The notes below the pieces were generated by a model that was not told the origin of the DNA, made no database searches, and was given only the letters and a program-made list of their open reading frames with translations. Shown in pieces: positions 1-10,830 of a stretch of DNA of 64,000 nt; positions within the stretch are counted from its first letter, which is position 1, and every line of letters starts with the position of its first letter. The translations under genes and the position numbers were made by a program. Source of the stretch: Lethocerus indicus. Lineage: Eukaryota > Arthropoda > Insecta > Hemiptera > Belostomatidae. The DNA lies in NCBI GenBank assembly GCA_019843655.1, contig JACDQD010000004.1, positions 13,392,001-13,456,000 of the forward strand, given 5' to 3'.

Positions 1-3000
1 TAATCAATTATGTTATTAATTATTTAAAAATATGAAAGAACATGTAAACATTCAGATAGTGGTTTTAGGTCATTCACACGAACGTGCATTGTCTGTTACG
101 ATATAGTTTTATGATGTAATGTATTTTTCAGCATGTCGGGATGTTTTATTGTATTTTTTACTGTATTTATATAAATGGAAACCAGAGAAGCTTTAATAGT
201 TGATAGCTTTAATGTGCGGTCTGATAGCTTTGTCTCTCTAAAACAATTAAACTGACAAATTCTTCAATTACACTGTTGTGCAATACAGAAATAACTCGAT
301 GAAGGTTCTAGATTGCTTACAAGAAGATATTACCATCTACGAGGCATGTAGTAGCGGCGTTGCTTAATATCCATTTCTGATGGTTCCAAATGGAATTCAA
401 TATGGAAATAGTTTTAATCGAGGTATTTCTGTATTAAGGACCTGTACTGTGTTGGGAATCTTATGGCATCCATGTTCAACATTTATGATATTGTGGAACC
501 GATTGTGGCCTAATACGCCAGTACATGAACAGAATTACTGATTGTGACGCTAATGTGTAAACAAACTACGACTAAAGGATTAAAAAAATAAATGAAACTC
601 CGTACTACCGAAAGTGGAACAAACATTGAACTTACAGTCCCATTGCTTGGGCCAGTCCTTGACGTTTTTGTGTAAATACGAACATTATTCGTGCGTGTGT
701 GCGTGTACATGTATATATATGTTACTAATAAATAAATACAATATATGAAAAAAAGAATGTACTAGTCCGTTATGTATTGTAGTAATGGATGATATATTAT
801 AACGACAGATTACGGCGACGTTCTGGTTGTCTTACTCCGAGGCCTAAGGCCATTCTGGATCCGAACTTGACTCGAAGAGGTAAATTCGATACAAGTAATT
901 GTTTCCTGCTGTAATTTGTAATTTATCTTCAACAGTTAGTACTAGAATTAGTAACTAGAGTTATCAGCGTTTGAAAATAAATCAAGGCACCAGTAAAATT
1001 TTACCTGCTACCAAAGGAGTTTTTTTCCAATGTCCCTTATCAAATCTGAAAATAATCTTCTATTTAAAAAAAAAACATTTATTGTTTAACACGAATTTAC
1101 AGTTCGACGTCAAGACCGGATCCCCAAAATTGACGCCGGCCAAGCTGTATTTCTGACTGTCGACTAAAAACATTAAAAAAACAAAAGGAAGTTCGCCCCA
1201 ACAGAATCGGTTGTAAATAATTATTTAAGACAGATCGGATACCCAGTGTAAATTAGGCGCGAGTGTGTTCATGACAAAAGCAAAGCGAAAATGAATAACT
1301 GTTATTATAGTGTTGGAAAAAAAACCTCCCGCATTTGCCGAGGGGCATGGAAACGGATGTGTGACTTTGTATTATTTATTGTGATAATTATTGTATTTAT
1401 ATATAAACGATGATTGGTCAGTGTTTTTTGTTTGTTGCCGCCCGAGTGTGGGGGCGCGGATTTTATCCACCGAATAGAAACAATGTTCCAATACGAAGAA
1501 ACGTATTTAACTGACGCTCCCCTACACTTGGACCAGTAAAAGTACTGAAAACCTTGTAATATACGAATATTATATATATATAAATAAAACTTATATATAA
1601 ATATACATATATATATTTATTTATATATAGTGTACCGATTTTGGCGATCATCAATGTACAGTTGTCTATTGTTAATTTTAGAAATGAACAGTGCCAAATA
1701 TTTATCCCATATTCTCAGACGAATCAAAAATGTTTATAGTAATATGAGTGTTTTTTCTTTTACCTATTTCTCTTTCTTTTTTTATATAATTTGTTTTATA
1801 TATTTAAGCCTCAAAACTATTTTGTTTGGAAAACGTTTTTTTTTTAAGAGAATCCTTAGAACCAAAAATTCGTGAATACCGATGATTGAAAGGAAAAGTC
1901 GAAATAATTAAACTGTGCAATTACATAGTTCCAGTTGTTTCTCTTTAGTTCTCGAGAAGAAATGAAAGTAATTAATGTCATAATAAAGTTTCCTGTTCTG
2001 TACTTATGCATATATATATTTAAATATTATTATATATATATTTGCAAGAAAAATAAAAAACCTTTTGTGGAAAATAAAGGTAATAACAATCAAAACTATT
2101 TTTTGTCAATTTATTTAACTGCCACTTAAATTCATTCTTTATTCTTATATCATTCAGTTCATATAATTGAAAACATCTTTTTATGATGACCCGACCGTAA
2201 TAAACTCGGCTAATTTAATATTGTAGTTTAGCATAAATTTTTACGCATTTTCGTTTCAGTTGTGGCAAAGTAGGGGTATTAATTTTTAATATTAAAGCAA
2301 AAAGCTGCACAATTTGAAGCGAAAACTAACTCTCACTGAGACAGTATCTAAGATAAAAGGGACGTTACCTGCTTTAGAAAGGTGTTTCTCAGGGAAAAGG
2401 ATTATGTAGAAAACTCCGAATGAGGCGTACAGTTGAGCAAGCTAATTTTACAACAATTTTACGGCCCATATTTCAGTTAAGCAGAGCAATTCAAATACAC
2501 CGTCGCGCCGCAATTCAAACGAAAGGTGTATGAAGGCCCAATTTAAAGATTTATAAGCCGTTTTAAAGGTTGAGAAATATGAGAAAAGTAAGGGAAACTT
2601 AGGAGCGCCGAAATCCAACATGAAGTTTCCGACAGTCGACACAACGTTAACAAAGAAACCTTCTTTTTTATTAAATGTTTCAACTAGTTACCCATGTCTC
2701 CCATATAACACTCCAGGGTTTTTTACACTTGCGACTTAAGGAGTTTCGAAGCCAAAAGTTCGTGCTACTTTTTTCACTCGTCACAAGTTCATTGTCTTCA
2801 GATATAATATAGGGCAATCTGTATGTCGAGAAAACCATTTGCCATCTTCCACCCTCTCTACATTCTGGTTGGATCAAGAATCTGCGCGTAGAAATATACA
2901 TATTTCGGCACAGGTATATACATATATGTATACGTTTTGTTAGAACGGCAGTGTCAGACTCTGATGTAGTTCGGTTGGTTTAGTAAGTTTGTTAATTTTT

Positions 3001-3080
3001 TTGCAGAGGGTCATATAAATATGTTTGATGATTCCGAAAAGAATTACAGCGAATAACGTCTGCTTGAAAAGGGGCATCCT
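1..3080. other. AT-rich non-coding stretch
   Basis: AT-rich sequence with A and T homopolymers and short TA-rich runs (for example near 1570-1630 and 2005-2045). Open frames here are short and dominated by Lys, Ile, Phe, Tyr and Asn codons, as expected from base composition. I see no splice-flanked exon, RNA gene or repeat family that I can support. Confidence 0.6.
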
Positions 3081-3604
3081 TGACTTCCTGCCGTTAACTC
3101 CTTCTGTTATTGGACCTTTGAATGGGTGGGGGAGGAGTAAAATAGAAGTACACGGGGAGAAGGCAGAGGCAGAAGTGTAATAGTGTGTATGCTGGAGGGC
3201 CCTCTGCGTGCGTGTATGAGTGTGCGTGTAAAGGTGGCCCAGAGGAATGCAGAGGGACCGCTACGATTAAATAAACGAGGCTATAAAGCACACCGCCTCC
3301 TCAACCTCAACCGCACCATCGCCCCCGCTCTGCCATTTTTCCATGTGGGCACCACACAAAATTAACCTTTAACCTTTTCTGGCTCCGGTCCAATTTGTGA
3401 GCTCAAATTGAGTCGTACACCGACTCGGGGGCCAGATTTCCACGATCCGGCCGTCATTCTTAGCCGCACACCTCAAGAGACCAAGTCTGCCTTGTAGTCA
3501 CATAAGATTAGGTCATTTCACTAACTTGCCAACTCAATATTTACATACTTTAGCTGTCCCCGGAGGCCAAATTACACTGTTACTGCTTGTCAAGGCATCC
3601 TAAA

Positions 3605-3930
3605 GAAGGATCTTACAGAAGGATCCTAGAGAAGGATCCTAGAGAAGGATCCTAGAGAAGGATCCTAGAGAAGGATCCTAGAGAAGGATCCTAGAGAAGG
3701 ATCCTAGAGAAGGATCCTAGAGAAGGATCCTAGAGAAGGATCCTAGAGAAGGATCCTAGAGAAGGATCCTAGAGAAGGATCCTAGAGAAGGATCCTAGAG
3801 AAGGATCCTAGAGAAGGATCCTAGAGAAGGATCCTAGAGAAGGATCCTAGAGAAGGATCCTACAGAAGGATCCAGAAGGATCCTACAGAAGGATCCTAGA
3901 GAAGGATCCTACAGAAGGATCCTACAGAAG
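3605..3930. repeat. 13-bp minisatellite, about 25 units
   Basis: Tandem repeat of the 13-bp unit GAAGGATCCTAGA, each unit holding the self-complementary octamer AGGATCCT (a BamHI-type GGATCC). The central units are almost identical, while units at both ends carry TACAG in place of TAGAG, and one unit near 3870-3880 is shortened. Homogenised centre and variable edges are typical of expansion by slippage or unequal exchange. The 13-bp period cycles through all frames, so it is not coding. It lies directly against the 3' side of the minus-strand LINE relic and may have grown from that element's 3' tail; this last point is inference. Confidence 0.95.
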
Positions 3931-3932
3931 CA

Positions 3933-4283
3933 ATCCTTCGTTCTGTGCGAGTGTTGATGGTTCTGATAGTGTCTTTACTTTTGTTCCTGTGACCGTTTCA
4001 AGGCGGTTGGTCTTCCTCTTCGCCTTGAACTTTCGTTTTCCCGCATCACGACGCCCTTTTCCAGTCCGTATTTTTTTCTAACGATCCGTCCAAAATAGGC
4101 TAGTCGCAGTTTCTCGATTCTTGACGAAAGTGACACACCGCAACACTCTTTCCACTGAGATTTACCTGACCTCGTGCGCGTTAACTGTATTCGACGTACG
4201 GAAGAATTGAACAACATAGAAAACCAAACTTTACGGTCTTTAGACGCATAGAAATCAGAGTCATAGTCTCGGACGCACCTCAC
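3933..4283 (-). pseudogene. decayed LINE (non-LTR) reverse-transcriptase C-terminus
   Basis: A 102-codon minus-strand frame (4283 to 3975) reads like the C-terminal end of the ORF2 polyprotein of non-LTR retrotransposons, past the catalytic palm. Visible hallmarks are KDRK at residues 15-18, VRRI followed by a basic stretch at 29-38, SRIEKLRLAYFGRIVR at 54-69 (matching the family's 'RIEKLRLxYFGHIVR' motif) and RRRGRP at 87-92 (the usual 'GRRGRPR' before a Trp-rich tail). After the stop another frame reads TLAQNEGLL at about 3938-3964, like the family's terminal 'LAQdRxxWR', so a frameshift probably broke the tail. The catalytic core and endonuclease are absent. The start codon is arbitrary: the relic is 5'-truncated, as is usual for LINE insertions. 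The clade is not assigned. Confidence 0.7.
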
Positions 4284-5368
4284 TGATATGACTAACTAAA
4301 AAATCACTAACGTGCTCAGTATCGTCGGTAGGGGTCTAAATCCACCTTGTAGTTTTTACATTCTTCTTTCGCATTACTGAGCGAGTTGACCCTACCCCAG
4401 GGTATATAATTTCGGCGTGTTCTCAATACAGTATTGAAAGATAAGACATTCCACGTCCGGCTTAAATTTATTATTCGGCTGTATAGTCGGGCATCGATAT
4501 TAAAAAATTGAGCTCGCGATTTATCATATATACGCGGTACGAGATTGTGTATAATCAGGCTTTATAAGTTGATGTTGCTTAATTAGCCGCGCGGGGAAGG
4601 GAAGGGGCGTTGGGTAAATATCTGGCCCCCTATTAATTACGATTATTGGTTGCGGTTGTGGAGGAGGGAGGGGTTCGACTATTTCTTATTATATATTCTG
4701 TTTTCTTTTTTCTAACTTATCTACCTTAATATCTGTATAATTAAAAGTAGCCGGAGTTTTGAAGATAATGGGCGGCGATAAGTCGGTCCCTCCTAATAGG
4801 CATATCTGATGGCGTTCAGGCAAGGCCACATCTGTAGTCGGTTTTCGCGTTTCCAGGCCTCACACCTCAAGCACCACCTGAGACGGATACTACCGTCGTC
4901 CATACTGCTAGGGAAGCGCTGGCATCTTCTTATGAAGATATATTCATAAAAGGAGAGAAGGGATGAAGAAGAATAGCTTGGAATGAAACCCCGAAAAATA
5001 GCAGTTGAAATAAATAAGTAATAATCTCAGGCTACATACTTACTAGAATTTACACGTGATATATTTTTCGCTAAACTTCGGACATTAATGCATAACACAC
5101 AGGGGTGAATGTCAGCATTATTTCACTTTTGATATCTTCAAAAGAATATATCAGTTCTTTCGATACTCGCGAGAATCTGATCGTTGTGAGAAAAGCTCTA
5201 ATCTATTAGTAGCTTAAGTTGAACTGGGAGCCGTGTTTAGCTCTTTCGCTCCTAAATGGGTCGCATTCTCCCTTTTAGGAAGTCCCGGCCCCCCAATTAA
5301 CGCGGATTTTCCACTTAATTGAGCCGTTTTTTTTCCTATTTTTAAAGGAACCTTTTTTTGAATACGAT

Positions 5369-5407
5369 ATTAATGGCCGCCGGGAACAAATATTGGGCGG
5401 CATTAAT
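5369..5407. repeat. 13/12-bp inverted repeat with ATTAAT ends
   Basis: The left arm ATTAATGGCCGCC (5369-5381) and right arm GGCGGCATTAAT (5396-5407) are complementary apart from one bulged G, with a 14-base spacer. Each arm carries a homeodomain-type ATTA core at its outer end and a GC block inside. Confidence 0.8.
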
Positions 5408-5518
5408 TAGCGGGCTCGGCTCCCGAAAAAGTAATTAAAAATGCCCCGTTATTTTATATATAGATAGATACTAAAAAACAACGTAAAAACAAACGTGTAA
5501 TTTGGAGCGTTTGACACC

Positions 5519-5536
5519 GGGGACCCGGCGGTCCCC
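5519..5536. repeat. GC-rich 7-bp inverted repeat
   Basis: GGGGACC (5519-5525) and GGTCCCC (5530-5536) are perfectly complementary around the spacer CGGC. The flanking C and G runs do not extend the pairing. Confidence 0.7.
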
Positions 5537-5691
5537 CCCGAGGACCGATTAGACTGGAATTAAAAGTAAATTAAGAAATAACTCGTTATTTATTAGAGCG
5601 GAGACACATTACATTACATGTACTGGCCAATTTAAAACTGTCCACTCCTCTTTTCAGATGATCTCGTGAGTGTTATTATTATAGTCAGGGG

Positions 5692-5692
<1 letters not shown>

Positions 5693-5724
<32 letters not shown>
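5693..5724. repeat. (AC)n microsatellite
   Basis: About 16 uninterrupted AC dinucleotides. A second, interrupted CA/CG-rich tract follows at about 5841-5882. Confidence 0.95.
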
Positions 5725-5725
<1 letters not shown>

Positions 5726-5879
5726 GGTTCAATTTATAGTGGGCGAATGAGTGCCCGCTCGTAAAATGTTATTATGTATACGATGTGATGGGGCCTCGTA
5801 AGAGTGCGTGCGTCAGTGGGTGAGCCTCGTGATTGTTAAAACACACTCACACTCGCACGCAGACGCACACGCACACGCA

Positions 5880-6560
5880 CACTAAGGCCGAGTTAATGAC
5901 GCGACACCTCATCCTTCATATTAATGGGGAGTCACCAGTGAGAAATGTTCATCTCCGTTCTCGGAGGATGCCCCTTCCCACCGTCAATACCGAGAGCTAT
6001 TAATTGGCTCCGATATCGATTTCATTAGCACCTTGTCAGTATATATACGCGTCACAGGCTCTTTCAGCGCACGAAACAGAAATTATACATTTCTCAAAAC
6101 TTAATAGCCACGTACCTTACACTAAATATTAATGAGGGACTTCTACTCTTTGCGATTGCAAAACTGAGTTCGGTGAAAACAAATTTTCTAAAATTTCATG
6201 AGTCACTACAGACGAAATAATTGTCATATTAATTACAGTTCGTTATACTCGCGAATACTACGCGGAAAGAGTATCGATTTGCGAATTTTATTAATGTTTT
6301 CTCTTTGCCCGCCCCTTCGAAATCTCTTCTTCCTCGTTCAAGTAAGAGTGTTTCCAATATTCCAAACGTTCTTTGCGCTTTCGAGGCCGAAACCCGGATT
6401 GCAATTCTCGACAAAAGCATTTATCTCCTCCATGTAAATTCGTCCAAATCGTGCAGCCGATTTCACGGGATGAGGCAACCGTTCTGCAATTCCGAATACC
6501 ATCACTACTCCGAAATAGATCATGACGGAATCAATATAATCTGTGAAGAGGCTTGCACGC
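5880..6560. other. non-coding stretch, nothing assigned
   Basis: The first 200 bases are CG-containing with a TATTAATGGGG block. The rest is mixed composition with short overlapping frames on both strands (6198-6571) that cover the same bases in several phases, which argues against any being a gene. Confidence 0.4.
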
Positions 6561-7163
6561 GTACGAGGTAATACGCCGCCGTAAGTACATCTTATTTATC
6601 GAAAGAATAGCGGCGGGATAATAATTTTACAATTCGTATTGGAGTCTTTAAGCTGGCTCCTAAGTGCTTTGTGTTTGAGGTTGAGGAGACTCGAGTATTA
6701 GCCTTGTTTTAGGCCGGAAGGCCCGATGTTATTTATTGCGCAATGACACGGCATTAACCTGGCTCCAGCTCATAATTAATGCCGACGATTAATGTTTCTG
6801 AAAATCGGGCGGAAGAAAAGAAAAATTCCGTATTAAATACGCGAGGTCTTTCCACCAGTCGGAGTGTTGTTGTTGAATCGAGCAGTAATTACATTTCCGA
6901 TTCAGGACCGCCCAAGCGCTATCAGTCCCTCGGACCGCTTACAACGCAAATCCGACAGTGGCGCGTATTTTTCGCAATTAGCCCGGCGTGTAATTTACTC
7001 TCCGCGTCTAAACAACGAGCGGTGTGTGAGGGGTGGAGGGGGCGTTTAGGAAATTGAAAAAAATTATTTTCCGCCCAAGCCGGCGTGGAACGGGCGCGTA
7101 AATGAGCCATTCATCATAATACGGGCGGTTAAGCTCGGGCCGTGTGCGATACGTCTTTAGTGT

Positions 7164-7222
7164 TAGGGAGGAGGAGATGGAGGAGGAGGCGGTGGTGAGG
7201 GAGGAGGAGGAGGGGGGTGGGG
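7164..7222 (+). repeat. GGA-rich purine tract with G-quadruplex potential
   Basis: Interrupted GGA repeats end in runs of six and four G (7212-7217 and 7219-7222) next to GGG at 7199-7201. The tract could form a G-quadruplex or triplex on the + strand. Confidence 0.6.
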
Positions 7223-7250
7223 TCCTTAACGCCCGACAATGACACGCAAT

Positions 7251-7269
7251 CGATTTGCATTGCAAATCG
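7251..7269. promoter_or_regulatory. perfect POU-type palindrome (PORE-like)
   Basis: CGATTTGCA (7251-7259), a central T, then TGCAAATCG (7261-7269): a perfect 9-bp inverted repeat with one central base. It contains the octamer ATTTGCAT at 7253-7260. On the minus strand it reads ATTTGCAATGCAAAT, one base from the known POU-dimer PORE site ATTTGAAATGCAAAT. Binding by a POU dimer is inferred. Confidence 0.5.
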
Positions 7270-7863
7270 GGTCCGCCGGACTGAGCTACCAGCTGAATGT
7301 AACTGGATTTACGTCGAAAAAAGCCGAGAAAGGAAAAACAAATATTATTTAGAAACGGGGCAACAATAATAGAAATTCGGTTCTAACGAGCTCCCTGATA
7401 AATGGCTGTAATTTAACGCGCCTGTGATTTTTCAATTTCAATTTTAATTCCAAATCAGGACGGTACCGCAAGGTACATCTGTAACAAGCTTTTCTGTAAA
7501 TGAAAATTCTACCACAGCGTTGAATTGTCTATTTACACTGCTCTATTACAAGCTCATTCGGATTTTAAAAAACCAATCATCCCCTCAAGCAATTTGTTCG
7601 TACCCTTTCTGCAAGCGTCCCCCTTGCACGCTTGGACCCTTGGTACTGGCGAGTATTGATTCAACTCTTTCGTTACTCTCTGTTCACGCAAGTATTTCTC
7701 TGAATCGAGTTTGGTGACATTCAGACCTGAATTCGACATAACTTCGTGTTCTCTCGTAAATTATATCCCTCGGAATCTTCTCGAACTTTAAGATTTTTTC
7801 TCGTATTATATAAGCGATATTTCTCGGGTGAACGTATACGCACATTATGCCCAAATTGAGCGG

Positions 7864-7882
7864 GTGTGTGTGTGTGTGTGTG
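7864..7882. repeat. (GT)n microsatellite
   Basis: A short run of about nine GT dinucleotides in otherwise unremarkable non-coding sequence (7480-8080), where I see no other feature. Confidence 0.9.
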
Positions 7883-8236
7883 ATGGCGCCTATTGTTGCA
7901 ATACGAACCTTCAAGGCGTCGTGACGCCGGCCAATATAATTTCCGGTTGGAGGCTGGAGGACAACAATACAGGCTCTGTGGAGAAAGTGGACCCGAGATC
8001 ATCCCCCGTATAAATTTCAATTGATTATCGTCCCAATAGTGGATGTGAATACAACGGACTCCTCTTGTTTAGCATATTCGTGTTGATTAGACGTGCCCGG
8101 CGTTAACGGGTCTGTTGAGCCCGCAGTCTACAATTCTACAGTTCTAACGAGGCCATCTAACGAGTATGATATATCGGCGTCGCCTCAAATTAGAATCGAC
8201 GGTTTTCCCGACGGCTCCCGCGCCCAAACATTCCAT

Positions 8237-8239
<3 letters not shown>

Positions 8240-8291
<52 letters not shown>
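8240..8291. repeat. (AT)n microsatellite
   Basis: About 26 uninterrupted AT dinucleotides. It creates poly(Ile-Tyr) frames on both strands that are artefacts. A small CG-containing island precedes it (8080-8222). Confidence 0.97.
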
Positions 8292-8294
<3 letters not shown>

Positions 8295-8299
8295 GTGTG

Positions 8300-8930
8300 T
8301 AAACAGCATGTGCTACGATTAGGATGTTTCGAAGAAATTGTCATCAGGAATGACAGCGGAAGGACAAGAGTGATATCACGCCACCGGGAGATTAAAACCG
8401 AATATTGAAAATATTTTTGTTAATCTGTTTTCTGAGACAATAAAATATTTCAGGCTGAATTCTTAACTCCAATCTGATATTGTAATATACGGTATTTCAA
8501 TGTTCTGTATTGAAAAAGCCACTTATTTGAGCCCTCTGACCGTGTTCACTAGCATTCTGAAATCAGTGAGGCATGTGAGGGAGTACGAGTTGAACGAAAA
8601 TTCTCTTACTACATGAACAATACAACTTTTATTCTGATCTCATCTAATAGTTATTTTTCTTATCGGTTCACGAACACCTATCAGTAGTCTTTACCAAGCC
8701 ACAGCGGTTAAATAATGGTTAACTACACGAACAATCGGGCTATTCGACCGATTAAGCGGTATAGCTTATAATCCTTATAATATCTACCTATACCACCTAC
8801 GAATTCTATCCATTTTTCTAATAACTTAAAGTTGTATCTGCATTACTCCTATTCATGTATATATGAGCGGGTTGGTTCCTAAATCGGTGCACAGTGCTCC
8901 AGTCACAAGAACAAAATTACGGCCCATTCA
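8300..8930. other. AT-rich non-coding stretch
   Basis: I see no supported feature in this stretch. Confidence 0.5.
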
Positions 8931-9400
8931 ATAAGAGAGCGTATAAATCCGCGTTTACAGGAGTTCTCCGCGCGTTTGGAACGGCGAGAGGTTTGGGGGG
9001 GGGGCAGTAATTCAGTCCCGGACATTGTAATTTGACCATTTTTTGAATTAATGAAAAGCCAGTGCTAGCTGGGCCTCCTAATCTATCGGTCGTGATGTCT
9101 TGATGCTATCTACGGGTAGTGGGAGGAGCAGGGTTCTGTTTGAGTTTCTCTAACCCCGGGTGTGTGTGTGTGTGTGTATTCAGATACCCGGGGCCCGGAG
9201 ATTGTTTATGAGCTCCTGACCGAGTCCGATTGTATCATTTTCATTTCTTGTTTCGAGTTCTGCTTACTGATCCCCCCCCCTTCCCCCGCTAGCCATATCC
9301 TTCGAGCCACGACCGACCACTCGACGCCCCGTTCGAACCCGCTAAAGGGGATAATTAACCTTCCGCGTCTCGGTATTTGTGGACTCTAACAGTTATAATC
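8930..9400. promoter_or_regulatory. GC/AT mosaic island, candidate conserved non-coding element
   Basis: GC-rich block with the segment ATAAGAGAGCGTATAAATCC near 8931-8950, a 10-G run at 8995-9004, and a GT repeat framed by inverted CCCCGGGT/ACCCGGGG arms (9154-9193). No plausible coding frame. Function is inferred from texture only. Confidence 0.3.
9154..9193. repeat. 8-bp inverted repeat around a (GT)n loop
   Basis: CCCCGGGT (9154-9161) and ACCCGGGG (9186-9193) are perfectly complementary. The 24-base loop consists mostly of GT dinucleotides. Confidence 0.8.
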
Positions 9401-10330
9401 GTTTAAATCGTATTGGAGAATAAACACAGGGTGTCGTCACCCCCAAGTGCCGTTGATGTATGTATAATTGCGAACGGAGCCTACCAAGGTCTACGAACAA
9501 TGTGGATACTCATTGATAAATATTAAGAAGATTCGGTACCCTAAAGGGACTTCAATTTCTACCTCCTAAACGTTATCCGTATTACTTAATCATACGAAAA
9601 AAATGTCTCTTATGTTGACATTTTTTTTCAATATTTTAGTTTGATTAAATAAATATATATTTTAGCAATTAAACCAGTGTTGTAGTACTTGTAGTACTTA
9701 AAATGTTTACAGACCTGTTTCATATTTTTGCTATTGTAAGTAGCATTCAGTCTGTGCCAGTTCGCAGTTAACGTACAAACTGTGCGCCACTATCACTAAT
9801 TCACTCTGAAGCAAACCAAATTCGTCGTAGCTTCAATAGCGCATAGTGGGATACGCATTTCTTCGTAATCATCTTGAAGATGCTAAAAATAATGTAAAAA
9901 CTAAATATCAAGGTCTTAATACTTAATATACGAGAAATATTGTCGCCCTGCAGTTGTTTACGGCCGAGGTTAGTTCAAACAGGTTTAGACAGAAATAAAA
10001 CAACCGAGATCAGATCCGTGTGAGATAGAGACCGTGCCTTCGAAATGTTTGATAAATGACTCGGTGCGTGCACCTCGAGTGGTATTATCACTCGTGCAAA
10101 TGTTTCCTCCTCTCGCTCGTTCCATCTTTCGCTCGACGATGGCTTCGAGCGATCGCGAATATCATTCTGTTTGTGCTGGCAGTTACGTCGTTACCGTTAT
10201 TACCGGTGTTGCACGGTAACTCGGAAATCCGCCTCTACACGACAGACTGCACGCTTGAATAGGAATATGAAATATAACTCAGGAAATAGAATAAATAATA
10301 GAATTAAGCCATCTTCGTGGTGTGGACGAC
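9400..10330. other. AT-rich non-coding stretch
   Basis: AT-rich with poly-A/T patches near 9600-9660. Short frames at 10034-10262 overlap in different phases and have no recognisable motif. Nothing else seen. Confidence 0.5.
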
Positions 10331-10700
10331 TCCCTTTCGACCTTAAACACAGGGGAGAAAGTGTGGCCGCACAACAATGCCCCAATTACACAGAATCGGT
10401 CCGTTTTGAGATGGGAAATGGGCGATTGGATTGAGCGTGTCGCCCCCGGGGTATTCAGATATAGCGATTGTTTCAAAATCGAGGCCGGTGTGGCTCCGAA
10501 CGAAGCCCATTATTCTAGGCCCCGACCCATTCCTACGCACGAGGAATGCCGCCCGCTCCGCTCTTCCTAAATAATGTCCGCAACGAGTATGCTCCAACCT
10601 CCGATCCTTCGACTGTTTAGGAACCGGCGATTTTCAACTAGCTTTACAAACCGGGAGCCCCAAATCACCCCCGTGATTTTCGGCGTGTGAAGACTTCTTC
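10330..10700. other. GC-richer island without a gene
   Basis: Higher GC block with overlapping frames on both strands (10322-10597), none recognisable. A chance NTGEKV reading at about 10348 has no zinc-finger cysteines or histidines around it. Confidence 0.3.
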
Positions 10701-10704
10701 CCAC

Positions 10705-10830
10705 AAGATGGCCCAGACCGTGAGTATGACTTCAGTGTAAGACTAACCGAATACTAAGGACTTCTGGCAAGAAGCCAAAACTGGTCTACCCCAAGGCAAA
10801 AGGAAAGAGAGTAGACAATGAGATGTCCCT
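10705..10830 (+). mobile_element. copy 1 of a dispersed repeat (GCCRAAACYGGTC family)
   Basis: Degenerate copy sharing GACTAACC, TGGCAAG and GCCAAAACTGGTC with the copy at 11.7 kb, in the same order, followed by a GGCAAAAGG block. It has no coding capacity. The family type (SINE, MITE or LINE tail) is unknown. Confidence 0.5.

Larger units (their letters stand above)
4560..5620. promoter_or_regulatory. GC/AT mosaic island, candidate conserved non-coding element
   Basis: GC-richer island between AT-rich flanks. It contains TATTAATTACG near 4631, TGCGGTTGTGG at 4651-4661 (Runt-like), GGATTTTCC at 5304-5312 (one base short of a Rel/Dorsal-type site), an inverted repeat with ATTAAT ends at 5369-5407, and a GC hairpin at 5519-5536. 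No credible open frame covers it. A regulatory role is inferred from texture and motif clustering only. Confidence 0.35.
6560..7480. promoter_or_regulatory. GC/AT mosaic island, candidate conserved non-coding element
   Basis: A long island rich in CG and TAAT/ATTA cores, with ATTAATG occurring twice 15 bp apart around 6776-6797. It contains a GGA-rich tract (7164-7222) and the POU-type palindrome at 7251-7269. Several short frames overlap in conflicting phases and none looks like a real protein. The regulatory reading is inference. Confidence 0.4.

Noticed and set aside
8093..8408. Ile-Tyr repeat frames
   Set aside because: They are translations of the (AT)n tract.
9305..9345. GTTCGAACCC resembling a tRNA B box
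   Set aside because: No T stem, A box or terminator in register.
10340..10380. NTGEKV resembling a C2H2 zinc-finger linker
   Set aside because: No Cys-X2-4-Cys or His-X3-5-His pattern lies before or after it.
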